Source: Acidobacteriaceae bacterium (GTDB taxonomy: Bacteria > Acidobacteriota > Terriglobia > Terriglobales > Acidobacteriaceae). From it: a stretch of DNA of 47,543 bases. Made by a program: the position numbers and the translations under genes. How positions within the stretch are numbered: the first letter of the stretch is position 1; each line of letters opens with the position of its first letter. The notes beneath the pieces are model-generated. The model saw only the letters and a program-made list of their open reading frames with translations, was not told where the DNA came from and did not search any database. The stretch is from contig JANYBT010000001.1 in NCBI GenBank assembly GCA_025360645.1, positions 1-47,543 on the forward strand, in the 5' to 3' direction. Positions 21,894 through 30,888 of the stretch are shown here, piece after piece.

Positions 21894-22752
21894 CTACAAC
21901 ATTTTCCTGTATTTGTTGAAAATCTGGTCAAGAATCGTTTTAGCAACGGGTTTTTGAGAAGCGAAAAAAAGATAATACACGGTCGCACCCTTGGAGTTTC
22001 GCATCGCGACCGGCTCTGGAACCTCCTTGAACCCTGCGGTGCTCACCAGGCGTTTCCGAAAGGCCTCGGCCAATTTTTCGTTGCTCTCTTTTTCGGGAAT
22101 CTCAAATAGATTTCCCGCAGTGGAGTAAGCGGCGTCACGCCACGAGCGATCACCCCAGAACCGGTCCATGCGAGCTAGTTGAGCCTCCTCAACCCCCGCC
22201 TGATCTTTCCAGAGGACGTTAAGGTTCATGTCGTAAATGGGAAAATTCAAGAACAAGTCGATGCTCTTCATTTTGCCGGCAGTCTCAATGACCCTCCAAT
22301 CCAGGTGAAGTCCATAGGGGTCAAGCAAGCACAGGGCGCGCACGTATTGTTCGTAGCGGGTTCGGGGAAAGACTTGGTTCAACAGGACATCATTGCAATC
22401 TCCGTGGTAAATGTGAACATCGGTCTGCTCGCCGGCAATTTCTTCCGGGGGCTTGCACCTTGGCCTGATTAAGGTCAATGAAGAAGAACTCGCGAAACGG
22501 GGGACGGACATTCAACGCGTTCAGAGGGCTTCCAGGTACGTATTCGCCCTTGGTTTTCGAAATGTGGATTCCCGTGCCCGCGAATGCGTCAATATACGAG
22601 TGCGTGAGACGGGGTTGTTTGGACAGAATCGTCGAATAAGCGCTTGCATATTCGCGAACGATGTCCAGTTTGATCTCAGACCACGGACCGATAACGTCAA
22701 TCGAGGATTGGTCGCTCATCAAGCGATTATCGTCGGGTACCAAGTTTGTCAT
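21894..22752 (-). pseudogene. tcmP: Three-Cys-motif partner protein TcmP, frameshifted
   Basis: Two frames together make one TcmP. The first part (22752 to about 22452) has DVIGPWSEIKLDIVREYASAYSTIL, YIDAFAGTGIH and FREFFFIDLNQAKVQAP. The second part (about 22450 to 21894) has EEIAGEQTDVHIYHGDCNDVLL, YVRALCLLDPYGLHLDW and KMKSIDLFLNFPIYDMN. Removing one base from the C5 run at 22447-22451 joins them in frame (VQAPEEIAGE). The DAFAGTG motif resembles the SAM-binding site of methyltransferases. An ATG at 22719 (MSDQSS) is an alternative start. The cause may be a real mutation, slippage, or a sequencing error in the homopolymer. Confidence 0.85.
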
Positions 22753-22908
22753 CTGTGACCTACAAACATCCCGATTGTAACACTTCGCCTTTTATTCGCT
22801 CGTGTGATATGCTCACCCGAACTGCTGTGATGTACGGCACTTACGACTGGGGCAGGGTCCGGTGTAGGCTACAAGAGTCCTCATTCCACAGCAGCCAAGG
22901 AGCAGATC

Positions 22909-24018
22909 ATGATGGCCGATGAACGCGCGAAGGCGCTGGAACTCGCACTCTTACAGATTGAAAAGCAGTTTGGCAAAGGCTCGATCATGCGGTTGGGGTC
23001 GAAGGGAGCGATTGTCCCCATCGCAGTGATTTCGACAGGCGCGATCTCGTTTGACGCGGCGCTGGGCGTGGGCGGTTTCCCGCGCGGGCGCGTGATTGAG
23101 ATTTTTGGGCCGGAGTCTTCCGGCAAGACCACCATCGCCCTGCAGGTGATTGCCGAGGCGCAGAAGGCCGGCGGCCTGGCCGCGTTTGTGGATGCGGAGC
23201 ACGCTCTGGATCCGGCGTATGCCAAGAAGCTGGGTGTGGATGTGGACAACCTGCTGGTGTCGCAGCCCGACTATGGCGAACAGGCGCTGGAAATCGCCGA
23301 AGCGCTGGTGCGTTCCGGAGCGATTGACGTGCTGGTAGTGGACTCGGTGGCGGCGCTGGTGCCCAAGGCCGAACTGGACGGCGAAATGGGCGACAGCCAC
23401 ATGGGTCTGCAGGCGCGACTGATGTCGCAAGCGCTGCGTAAGCTGACCGGCATTGTGTCGAAGTCGCGGACGTCGCTGGTGTTCATCAACCAGATCCGCG
23501 AAAAGATCGGCGTCATGTTCGGCAATCCGGAAACCACCACGGGTGGCCGGGCGCTGAAGTTCTATTCGTCGGTGCGCATTGATATCCGCCGCATCGCCGC
23601 CATCAAAGACGGTGACGTGGTGACGGGGTCGCGGACGAGGGTGAAAGTGGTGAAAAACAAAGTAGCTTCGCCGTTCCGAGAGGCTGAGTTCGACATCATG
23701 TACGGCGAGGGCATCTCGCGCGAAGGCGACCTGATTGATATCGCGGTAGCCAACAACATCCTGGAGAAGTCGGGCTCGTGGTTCAGCTACAAGAGCGAGC
23801 GGATCGGGCAAGGACGCGAGAACGCCCGCACCTTCCTGAAGGAAAACAAAGACGTGATGGCGCGCCTGGAGGCCGAAGTGCGCAAAGCTCTGGGTTTGAC
23901 GACGAATGCAGCGGTCCCGGTGGCCGAGGTCGAACCGGTGCAGGCGGCGGCAGGCGGGCGGGTGACCACCATGCCGAGTGCCGCCGACGCGGCAAAAGCA
24001 GGCGCAGCCAAGCGTTAA
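22909..24018 (+). CDS. recA: Recombinase A
   Basis: 369 residues. RecA forms filaments on single-stranded DNA for homologous recombination and stimulates LexA autocleavage. Walker A GPESSGKT is at 67-74. Also present are [11 protein letters not shown], the Walker B region [74 protein letters not shown], and a C-terminal tail after [11 protein letters not shown] that is Ala/Val-rich rather than strongly acidic. ATG 22909 has AGGAG 6 bases upstream. I looked for a LexA box in the 157-base upstream gap and saw none I could defend. A perfect stem-loop follows the stop. Confidence 0.98.
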   Translation: MMADERAKALELALLQIEKQFGKGSIMRLGSKGAIVPIAVISTGAISFDAALGVGGFPRGRVIEIFGPESSGKTTIALQVIAEAQKAGGLAAFVDAEHALDPAYAKKLGVDVDNLLVSQPDYGEQALEIAEALVRSGAIDVLVVDSVAALVPKAELDGEMGDSHMGLQARLMSQALRKLTGIVSKSRTSLVFINQIREKIGVMFGNPETTTGGRALKFYSSVRIDIRRIAAIKDGDVVTGSRTRVKVVKNKVASPFREAEFDIMYGEGISREGDLIDIAVANNILEKSGSWFSYKSERIGQGRENARTFLKENKDVMARLEAEVRKALGLTTNAAVPVAEVEPVQAAAGGRVTTMPSAADAAKAGAAKR

Positions 24019-24027
24019 ATGGGTTGT

Positions 24028-24055
24028 CCCACCCTGCGAAAGCCCGCAGGGTGGG
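24028..24055 (+). terminator. Strong stem-loop directly after recA
   Basis: CCCACCCTGC (24028-24037) pairs perfectly with GCAGGGTGGG (24046-24055) across loop GAAAGCCC, 9 bases after the recA stop. There is no U-tract (GCAGATCCCC follows), so it may be an mRNA 3'-end stabiliser or repeat rather than an intrinsic terminator. Confidence 0.4.
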
Positions 24056-24157
24056 GCAGATCCCCCACGCTAAAAAGCGAACAACAATTGCCATCTGCGT
24101 TTCCCGCCGACTAGAATGGTGCGTTCCAGCCGCATCCCCCTCATCTGGAGAGGACCA

Positions 24158-24691
24158 TTGAAGCGCGTCATCGCCATTTATCCCGGATCGTTCGACCCCC
24201 CCACCAACGGGCACGTGGACCTGATTGACCGGGGCAGCAAGATTTTCAACGAGCTGATTGTGGCGGTGCTGCGCAATCCCGAAAAAGAGCCCATGTTCAG
24301 CGTCACCGAGCGCCGCAACATGCTGGAGGAATTGACCGCCCACTACAAGAACGTGCGGGTGGATACCTTCGATGGCTTGATGGTGCACTACGCGGTGCAA
24401 GTGAAATCCACTTGTGTGTTGCGGGGGATTCGCGCCATCAGCGACTATGAGTACGAACTCCAGATGGCCTTGATGAATCGCAAGCTATGTCCCGAGCTGG
24501 AGACCGTTTTCATGATGCCCGCCGACAAGTATTCCTACATCAGTTCGCGGCTGGTGCGGGAGGTGGCGAAGGCGGGAGGGCCGGTGAATGGACTGGTTCC
24601 AGAATTGGTGGACCAGCGACTGCACGGCAAATTCGACCCGGCGCACCGCTTCAACCAGCCCATCCCTAGCAAGCCAAGGAGATCCAAGTGA
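24158..24691 (+). CDS. coaD: Phosphopantetheine adenylyltransferase
   Basis: Transfers AMP to 4'-phosphopantetheine to give dephospho-CoA, the penultimate CoA step. 177 residues. Nucleotidyltransferase motif YPGSFDPPTNGHVDLI (TNGH at 16-19), VAVLRNPEKEPMFSVTER, DGLMVHYAVQ, VLRGIRAISDYEYELQMALMN and YSYISSRLVREVA (the ISSxxxR motif). The TTG at 24158 is preferred because GGAGAGG ends 4 bases before it and the conserved fold starts at once; an upstream frame adds only unconserved residues. The stop overlaps the start of the aminotransferase gene, implying coupling. Confidence 0.95.
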   Translation: MKRVIAIYPGSFDPPTNGHVDLIDRGSKIFNELIVAVLRNPEKEPMFSVTERRNMLEELTAHYKNVRVDTFDGLMVHYAVQVKSTCVLRGIRAISDYEYELQMALMNRKLCPELETVFMMPADKYSYISSRLVREVAKAGGPVNGLVPELVDQRLHGKFDPAHRFNQPIPSKPRRSK

Positions 24692-25887
24692 TGACCCCGA
24701 TTACCACCCAGGCAATTCAGCTGACCGAGCGCATCAACCGCATCGAGGCCTCCGCCACGATGGCGGTGGTGGCGGAAGCCGACAAATTGCGCAGTCAGGG
24801 AATCGATGTGGTGGATTTTGGAGCGGGGGAGCCGCACTTTGCGACGCCGCAGCACATCAAGGACGCTGCGATTGCAGCCATCCAGGGCAATTTCACCAAG
24901 TACACGGCGGTCGGGGGCACCCCTGAGTTGCGCGATGCGATCGTGCATCGCCACGCATTGGATTTCGATTCCGATTACCGCCGGGAAGAGTCGGTGGCGT
25001 CCACCGGCGGCAAGCACGCGCTGTTCAACGCGATTCAGGTGCTGGTGGAGCATGGCGACGAGGTGATTCTGCCGGTGCCGTACTGGGTGTCGTTCAAAGA
25101 TATTGTGCGCTATGCCGGAGGCAACTGCGTGCTGCTGGAGACGGACGAGGCGCAAGGATTCCGGCTGACCGCGGCGATGGTAGAGCGGGTGATTACGCCG
25201 CGGACCAAACTGATTATTTTGAATTCGCCGTCGAACCCGTCGGGGGCGGTGATGAGCGCGGAGGACCTGACGGAAGTGGTGCGCCTGGCCCACGAGCGCG
25301 GCATCTGGGTGCTCTCCGACGAGTGCTATGTGTATTTGAACTACAGGGGGAAGGCGTTTTCGGTGGGCGCGCTGAGGGAATACAAGGAGCGGATGGTGGT
25401 GCTGGGATCGCTCTCGAAAACCTATGCCATGACAGGCTGGCGGCTAGGCTACGCGCTGGCTCCGGCGCCGGTGGTTAGCGCCATGATCAAGTTGCAGAGC
25501 CAGTCGACCTCGAATCCGACCTCGATTGTGCAGAAGGCAGCGGTGGCCGCGCTCCAGGGACCGCAAGAGTGCGTGGAGGAGATGAGGCTGGACTACATCA
25601 AGCTGCGCGATCACGTGGTTCGCGGACTGCGCGCCCTACCGGGCGTGAAGTGCACTCTGCCGGAGGGCGCATTCTACGCATATCCCAACATGTCGGCTTA
25701 TTTCGGCCGCAGCGGAGTGAATTCGGCGTCGGACCTGGCGGGCAAGTTGCTGCGCGAAGCCCACGTAGCGACGGTGCCCGGCGAAGGCTTCGGGACCTCG
25801 CAGCACATTCGGGTGTCGTATGCCACGACGATTGCGGAACTGGACCGGGGGTTGGAGCGAATGAGGAAATTCCTGGCGGCGCTTTAG
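24691..25887 (+). CDS. Class I/II pyridoxal-phosphate aminotransferase (aspartate aminotransferase type)
   Basis: 398 residues, fold-type I aminotransferase of the Thermus/Bacillus AspB group (subclass I-gamma). Markers are VVDFGAGEPHFATPQHI, KYTAVGGTPELRDAI, TGGKHALFNA, ILPVPYWVSF, NSPSNPSGAVMS, SDECYVYLNY and the PLP lysine in LGSLSKTYAMTGWRLGY (Lys243). Substrate-binding RVSYATT near the end carries the carboxylate-binding Arg. It interconverts aspartate and 2-oxoglutarate with oxaloacetate and glutamate, perhaps with broader amino-acid use. GTG 24688 and ATG 24691 both lie behind AAGGAG; the ATG is chosen. It overlaps coaD. Confidence 0.93.
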   Translation: MTPITTQAIQLTERINRIEASATMAVVAEADKLRSQGIDVVDFGAGEPHFATPQHIKDAAIAAIQGNFTKYTAVGGTPELRDAIVHRHALDFDSDYRREESVASTGGKHALFNAIQVLVEHGDEVILPVPYWVSFKDIVRYAGGNCVLLETDEAQGFRLTAAMVERVITPRTKLIILNSPSNPSGAVMSAEDLTEVVRLAHERGIWVLSDECYVYLNYRGKAFSVGALREYKERMVVLGSLSKTYAMTGWRLGYALAPAPVVSAMIKLQSQSTSNPTSIVQKAAVAALQGPQECVEEMRLDYIKLRDHVVRGLRALPGVKCTLPEGAFYAYPNMSAYFGRSGVNSASDLAGKLLREAHVATVPGEGFGTSQHIRVSYATTIAELDRGLERMRKFLAAL

Positions 25888-25972
25888 CGGGGCCGCGCGG
25901 ACACCCTGACTTTTTGCAGACGACTTCTGTTCGGTCTTTCGGCATCAGAACAAGTCACATGAATCAGCCATC

Positions 25973-26974
25973 ATGAGCCAACTCTATCCACTGTTGATGA
26001 CGCCGCTGTTCGATCCCCGTCCCTGGGGAACGCTGGACTTGGCGCCGATTTATCCCAACCACAAGTTTCCGGAGAAGATTGGGGAAGCCTGGCTCACGGG
26101 CGATCAGTGCGTGGTCAAGAACGGGCCGCTGGCGGGGAGTAAACTGGCGGGACTCAGTCAGCGTTTTGGCCGCGAATTGGTGGGGGATACGGCGCCCGAG
26201 GAGTCACGATTTCCGCTGCTGCTGAAGTTTCTGTTTCCTGAGGAAAAACTCTCGGTGCAGGTGCATCCCGACGACGCGACCGCGCACCAACATGGTCTGC
26301 CCTGCGGAAAGACCGAGTGCTGGTATGTGGTGCAGGCCAAGCCGGGGGCGCAAGTGGGGCTGGGGTTGAAGCCGGGGGTCACGCGGGAGGATTTGGCGCA
26401 GGCCATCGCCGAAATGCGGGCGGAAGATTCGCTGAATTGGATCAACGTTTATGCCGGCGAAATGATTTATGTTGGGGGCGGGACGGTGCACACCATCGGG
26501 GCCGGCGTGGTGCTGGTGGAGACCCAGCAGCAGTCCGATACCACTTACCGCCTGTATGATTATGGGCGTCCGCGCGAACTGCACCTGAAAGACGGCTTGG
26601 CGGCGGTGAAGGTGGACTCGACTGCGGGAAAGGTGATGCGTCCCGCGCCGACGGCGGTGGACGGGGGCCCAAACCGCTTTTCCAGGCTGGTGAGTGCGCC
26701 GCATTTTGAAGTTGGCATGTACGAATTGAAAGAGCCGCATACGTTTTTGGCGGGCGATGGAACAGGCCAGAGCGCGGCGCAGATATTGACCGCGGTGGAA
26801 GGCTGCGGGGTAGTGGAAGTGGCGGGGAAAGAGCCGGTGACCTTTGCAAAAGGCGAAGCAGTGGTGGTTCCGGCGGGGTTGGGAAGTTTCCAGGTGCGTC
26901 CACAGTGGGCAGTGGAGTTCTTGATTTCCGCAATGCCGGAGGTTGGCAATCCGGAGCCGGCAGTGCGGCGGTAA
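25973..26974 (+). CDS. manA: Type I mannose-6-phosphate isomerase
   Basis: 333 residues, class I phosphomannose isomerase, zinc-dependent cupin fold. Zinc ligands are visible in LSVQVHPDDATAHQH, in GKTECWYVVQAKPGAQVGLGL (Glu) and in YVGGGTVHTIGAGVVLVETQQQSDTTYRLYDYGR. N-terminal PRPWGTLDLAPIYP and IGEAWLTGD are also family markers. It interconverts fructose-6-P and mannose-6-P. With the following manC and phosphohexomutase it completes a pathway to GDP-mannose for exopolysaccharide or glycan synthesis. Confidence 0.94.
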   Translation: MSQLYPLLMTPLFDPRPWGTLDLAPIYPNHKFPEKIGEAWLTGDQCVVKNGPLAGSKLAGLSQRFGRELVGDTAPEESRFPLLLKFLFPEEKLSVQVHPDDATAHQHGLPCGKTECWYVVQAKPGAQVGLGLKPGVTREDLAQAIAEMRAEDSLNWINVYAGEMIYVGGGTVHTIGAGVVLVETQQQSDTTYRLYDYGRPRELHLKDGLAAVKVDSTAGKVMRPAPTAVDGGPNRFSRLVSAPHFEVGMYELKEPHTFLAGDGTGQSAAQILTAVEGCGVVEVAGKEPVTFAKGEAVVVPAGLGSFQVRPQWAVEFLISAMPEVGNPEPAVRR

Positions 26975-27035
26975 GTTAGCGCATTGGCGGTAGCGGTTTT
27001 GATTCTTTGCGACTTTGCTTCACAATGACTTCAGG

Positions 27036-28154
27036 ATGACCGAAACCAAACCAAATTTCAGTTTTTATCCCGTGATTCTGGCGGGCGGCCGGGGCACGCG
27101 GTTTTGGCCGCTGAGCCGCAAACGCAACGCCAAGCAAATGCTGGCGCTCGATGGCAAAGACAGCATGATGCAGCAGGCGGTGGCCAGACTGTTGCCCATG
27201 GCGCCAGCTCGCCGCTTCTGGGTGATTACCAACGAAGATTTGCGGCTGGCCGTGGGCAAACAATTACCCAAGCTACCCAAGGGGCAGATAGTGGCGGAGC
27301 CGGTGGGGCGCAACACCGCACCTGCCATCGGGTTGGCTGCGTTCCTGCTGTTGCGCGAGAACCCCGACGCGGTCATCGGCATGTTTCCCTCGGATCATGT
27401 GATTGCCCAGCCGGAGCGCTATCGCGAGACCCTGGAGCGGGCGATCCGCATCGCCGAAGCGGGGGAAAATATCGTGGTGTTGGGGATCAAGCCGCATCGC
27501 GCCGAAACTGGATACGGCTACATCGAAGCGGGCAATGAACATGCTTCCGGCGCGAAACGGGTGCGGCGGTTTACCGAAAAGCCCGATGCGCAGAAGGCGG
27601 CCGAATTTGTGCGGGCCGGGAACTACTACTGGAATAGCGGCATGTTTGTGTGGAGCGCGCGCACGCTCACCAATGCGCTGCGCGAATATTTGCCCAAGAC
27701 CGCGGCATTGCTGGAGCAGATTGCGGAGGCGTACGGGACGCGGAAGTTCGCCGAAGTGTTTCGCAAGCTCTATCCCAAGTGCGAAAACATCAGCATTGAT
27801 TATGCCGTGCTGGAGCCGCGTTCGGCCAAAGGGGAATCCTCTTCCAATCTTTTCTGTTTGCCGGCGGACTTCGGGTGGAACGATTTGGGATCGTGGACGG
27901 CGCTGCACGAGCACCACAACATGAAGAACGAGTTGGAGCACCACAACATGATTGCGGCGGAGGGAAGCTATGCCCTCAACTCGACCAACAATTTTGTCCG
28001 CGCTCCGGGGAAATTTGTCTCGCTGGTGGGAGTGCACGACCTGGTGGTGGTAGAAACCGAAGACGCCCTGTTGATCACCACGCTCGAAAAGGCTCAGGAT
28101 GTGGGCAAAGTCGTGAAGCATCTGGACGAAAAGAAGTTGGCGAAGCTCACGTAG
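27036..28154 (+). CDS. manC: Mannose-1-phosphate guanylyltransferase (monofunctional)
   Basis: 372 residues. N-terminal nucleotidyltransferase signature VILAGGRGTRFWPLSRKRNAKQML, then EPVGRNTAPAIGLAA, MFPSDHVI, TGYGYIEAG, FTEKPDAQKA, YYWNSGMFVW and FGWNDLGSW, all typical of GDP-mannose pyrophosphorylases. It makes GDP-mannose from mannose-1-P and GTP. It lacks the C-terminal cupin isomerase domain of fused ManC/AlgA proteins, consistent with the separate manA just upstream. ATG 27036 is chosen; an upstream TTG at 27015 is the only alternative. Confidence 0.95.
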   Translation: MTETKPNFSFYPVILAGGRGTRFWPLSRKRNAKQMLALDGKDSMMQQAVARLLPMAPARRFWVITNEDLRLAVGKQLPKLPKGQIVAEPVGRNTAPAIGLAAFLLLRENPDAVIGMFPSDHVIAQPERYRETLERAIRIAEAGENIVVLGIKPHRAETGYGYIEAGNEHASGAKRVRRFTEKPDAQKAAEFVRAGNYYWNSGMFVWSARTLTNALREYLPKTAALLEQIAEAYGTRKFAEVFRKLYPKCENISIDYAVLEPRSAKGESSSNLFCLPADFGWNDLGSWTALHEHHNMKNELEHHNMIAAEGSYALNSTNNFVRAPGKFVSLVGVHDLVVVETEDALLITTLEKAQDVGKVVKHLDEKKLAKLT

Positions 28155-28184
28155 GTTTGAAGACCCGCGACCCGTAGCAAGATC

Positions 28185-29600
28185 ATGACAGAAATCAAAT
28201 TTGGCACCGACGGTTGGCGCGGCATCATCGCCGACGACTTTACGTTTGACAATGTGCGCCGGGTGGCAGGCGCGATGGCGTCTTACGTTTTGAAGTACGA
28301 AGACGCTAAGCACGGCGTGTTCGTAGGGTTTGACACGCGGTTCCTCTCGCAGCGGATGGCACAGATTGCGGCGCAAACCATTGCGGATGCCGGAATTGCA
28401 GTGAAGATCTCAGCGCAGGCCTGCCCGACTCCCGCTGTTTCCTATGCGGTCAAGACCCAGGTCGCGGCGGCGGGGGTCATGATCACTTCCAGCCACAACC
28501 CGTGGAACTGGAACGGCATGAAGATGAAAGGCAAGTTTGGCGGTTCGGCCACGCCCGCCATGATGCAACGCGTCGCCGAGGAGCTCGCGGCCGGCTCCAT
28601 GCCCAAAAATTCCGGTGGCAGCGTAGAAGAGGTGGACCTGCACGCGGCCTACGTCGCGGCGGTGTGCAGCTTTGCCGACCTGGATCTGATTGCGAAGGCC
28701 AAGTTCCACATCGCGATTGATTCCATGTACGGGTCGGGGCGAGGCATTCTGGCGAAGGTATTCGCAGACCGCGGGGTGCAGCATGTGGCCATCCGGCAAG
28801 AGATCAACCCGCTGTTTCCAGACATCAATCCGGAGCCGATTGTGCCGCACATTGCCATGTTGCAGGAAACCGTGGTGCGGGAGAAGTGCGACGCGGGATT
28901 CGCCACCGATGGGGATGCGGACCGCATTGGTGCGGTGGCCGAAGACGGAAGTTTTGTCGATTCGCACAAATGCTTTGCGATTTTGCTGCACTGGCTGCTG
29001 GTGAGGAAGAAGTGGCCGGGGGATGTGGTGCGGGCGTTTAATACCACGCTGATGCTGGACCGCATTGCCGCCAAGTATGGCCGCAAGCTGATTGAGTGTC
29101 CGATTGGTTTCAAGTACATTGCCGATTTGATGATGGAGCGGGAAATTCTGATCGGAGGCGAAGAGTCGGGAGGCATCGGGTACGGGCGTTTTCTGCCCGA
29201 ACGGGACGGGGTGCTCAACTCACTGATGCTGGCAAACGTGATGGCCGAGGAAGGCAAGCCGCTGGGGCAACTGGTAGCGGACCTGCAACGCGAATTTGGT
29301 GAGCACCATTATGGCCGGGTGGATATGCACGTGGCAGACGCCATCAAGAATTCGGCGATCCAGCGCGCGGGCGCGGCAGATACTCGAAAGCTGGGACGGT
29401 TTGGAATTGTGCGCAAAGAGACGCTGGATGGCGTGAAGTTTTTTCTGGACGCACCGAAAAATGGGAATGGCGCGGATGCGTGGGTGTTGTTCCGGGCGTC
29501 GGGGACGGAGCCCATGCTGCGGGTTTACTCGGAAGCGGCATCGCCCGAACTGGTGGCGGAGATTCTGGCGTTGGCTGAAGAATTTGTAAACGCGGCCTAG
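28185..29600 (+). CDS. Phosphoglucomutase/phosphomannomutase
   Basis: 471 residues of the alpha-D-phosphohexomutase superfamily. FGTDGWRGIIA at the N-terminus, phosphoserine loop TSSHNPWNWNGMK (Ser103), metal loop ATDGDADRIGAV, sugar-binding GEESGGIGYG and phosphate-binding RASGTEPMLRVYSEA. It interconverts hexose 6- and 1-phosphates. Its place 30 bases after manC suggests it supplies mannose-1-P, but glucose use is equally possible in this family. Confidence 0.95.
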   Translation: MTEIKFGTDGWRGIIADDFTFDNVRRVAGAMASYVLKYEDAKHGVFVGFDTRFLSQRMAQIAAQTIADAGIAVKISAQACPTPAVSYAVKTQVAAAGVMITSSHNPWNWNGMKMKGKFGGSATPAMMQRVAEELAAGSMPKNSGGSVEEVDLHAAYVAAVCSFADLDLIAKAKFHIAIDSMYGSGRGILAKVFADRGVQHVAIRQEINPLFPDINPEPIVPHIAMLQETVVREKCDAGFATDGDADRIGAVAEDGSFVDSHKCFAILLHWLLVRKKWPGDVVRAFNTTLMLDRIAAKYGRKLIECPIGFKYIADLMMEREILIGGEESGGIGYGRFLPERDGVLNSLMLANVMAEEGKPLGQLVADLQREFGEHHYGRVDMHVADAIKNSAIQRAGAADTRKLGRFGIVRKETLDGVKFFLDAPKNGNGADAWVLFRASGTEPMLRVYSEAASPELVAEILALAEEFVNAA

Positions 29601-29680
29601 CCGATCGCGGGATGGCGCGTCTAAACATGTAAGCAGCAGTCACTCAAGATACTTCTGCTGGAGATCGTTTCGTCATAGCT

Positions 29681-30811
29681 ATGGGAAGCGAACACAATCC
29701 GGCAGACTCGCCGGGCGCGCAGCGCTATAACCGAATCCACCGCTGGTTGGGGATTGCGGATGCCGGGTTGGGTTTCGCCTTGCTGGTGGTGTTGGTGGCA
29801 ACGCGAGGCAGCGCGGCACTGCGCGACATCGCCTATCGAGCGGCGTCGCAACACTATGCGGTGGCGGTTTTGTTCTACGTGGCGATGCTGCTGGTGATTG
29901 GCAAAGCGCTGGGTGCGGGGCTGGACTACTACGGCTTCCGGCTGGAACACCATTACCAACTCTCAAACCAGAAGCTGGGGTCGTGGCTGTGGGACCAGGC
30001 GAAGGAATTTCTGCTGGGGCTGGTAATCGCCGGAATTCTGGTGGAGCTGGTTTACTTTTTGATCCGGCAATTCCCCGAGCATTGGTGGATTGCGGCGTGG
30101 GCGCTGTTCCTAGGCTTGTTCGTGCTGCTGGCGCAAGTGGCCCCGATATTGTTGCTGCCGATCTTCTACAAGTTCGAGCCGCTGGAAAATGAGGAATTGA
30201 AGGAGCGACTGGTACGCATGAGCCAGCGCGCGGGTACTCGAGTGCGGGGCGTGTACAAGTGGCACCTCTCGGCCAAGAGCAAGAAGGCCAACGCTGCGCT
30301 GACCGGTCTGGGCGCCACCCGACGCATTATTCTGGCGGACACGCTGCTGGATAATTATTCCGACGACGAAATTGAAGCGGTGCTGGCGCATGAACTCGGG
30401 CACCACGTTCACCAGCACATTTTGAAAAGCATTGCGGTGCAGGCCGCGGTCACGCTGATCGGCTTTTGGGCGGCGAATGAAGTGTTGCATTATGCCGTGG
30501 ACCAGCGCATGTTCGAAACCATTTCCGACTTCGCCAACCTGCCGCTGCTGGTGCTGGTGTCGACCGTATTGTCGCTGGTGCTAATGCCGGCGCTCAACGC
30601 TTACTCGCGGTTCAACGAGCGCCAGGCGGACCGGTACTGCTTTCAATCGGTGCCCAGCGTGGAACCGTTCATCACTGCGATGAACAAATTGGCGGGACAG
30701 AATCTGGCGGAGCGAGCGCCTTCGAAGTGGGTGGAGTTGCTGTTCCACTCGCATCCAGCGATTGCGAAGCGAGTGGCTGCGGCGGAAGCGTGGCAGGGTG
30801 CTGGACGGTGA
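29681..30811 (+). CDS. M48 family membrane metalloprotease (Ste24/HtpX-like)
   Basis: 376 residues with about six hydrophobic helices and the zinc-protease motif AHELGHHVHQH, where HELGH is HExxH. Downstream RFNERQADRYCFQ supplies the third ligand Glu (ExxxD). The N-terminal membrane part (YYGFRLEHHYQLSNQKLGSWLWDQAKE) matches CAAX-prenyl-protease-type Ste24 homologues, so it is likely membrane-protein quality control. The residue set NAALTGLGATRRIILADTLL before the active site is typical. It follows the GDP-mannose genes on the same strand and converges on kdsB. Confidence 0.92.
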   Translation: MGSEHNPADSPGAQRYNRIHRWLGIADAGLGFALLVVLVATRGSAALRDIAYRAASQHYAVAVLFYVAMLLVIGKALGAGLDYYGFRLEHHYQLSNQKLGSWLWDQAKEFLLGLVIAGILVELVYFLIRQFPEHWWIAAWALFLGLFVLLAQVAPILLLPIFYKFEPLENEELKERLVRMSQRAGTRVRGVYKWHLSAKSKKANAALTGLGATRRIILADTLLDNYSDDEIEAVLAHELGHHVHQHILKSIAVQAAVTLIGFWAANEVLHYAVDQRMFETISDFANLPLLVLVSTVLSLVLMPALNAYSRFNERQADRYCFQSVPSVEPFITAMNKLAGQNLAERAPSKWVELLFHSHPAIAKRVAAAEAWQGAGR

Positions 30812-30888
30812 GATAAAGCGCGGCTATCGCGCCTGAGGTCGTGTCATTCCCACAGTCGCGGCTAACACACCTTCTAGTTTTGCAAGTT

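Noticed and set aside
22753-22908. LexA (SOS) box before recA
   Set aside because: No palindrome of the known SOS types could be defended by eye; a motif search across the genome would be needed.
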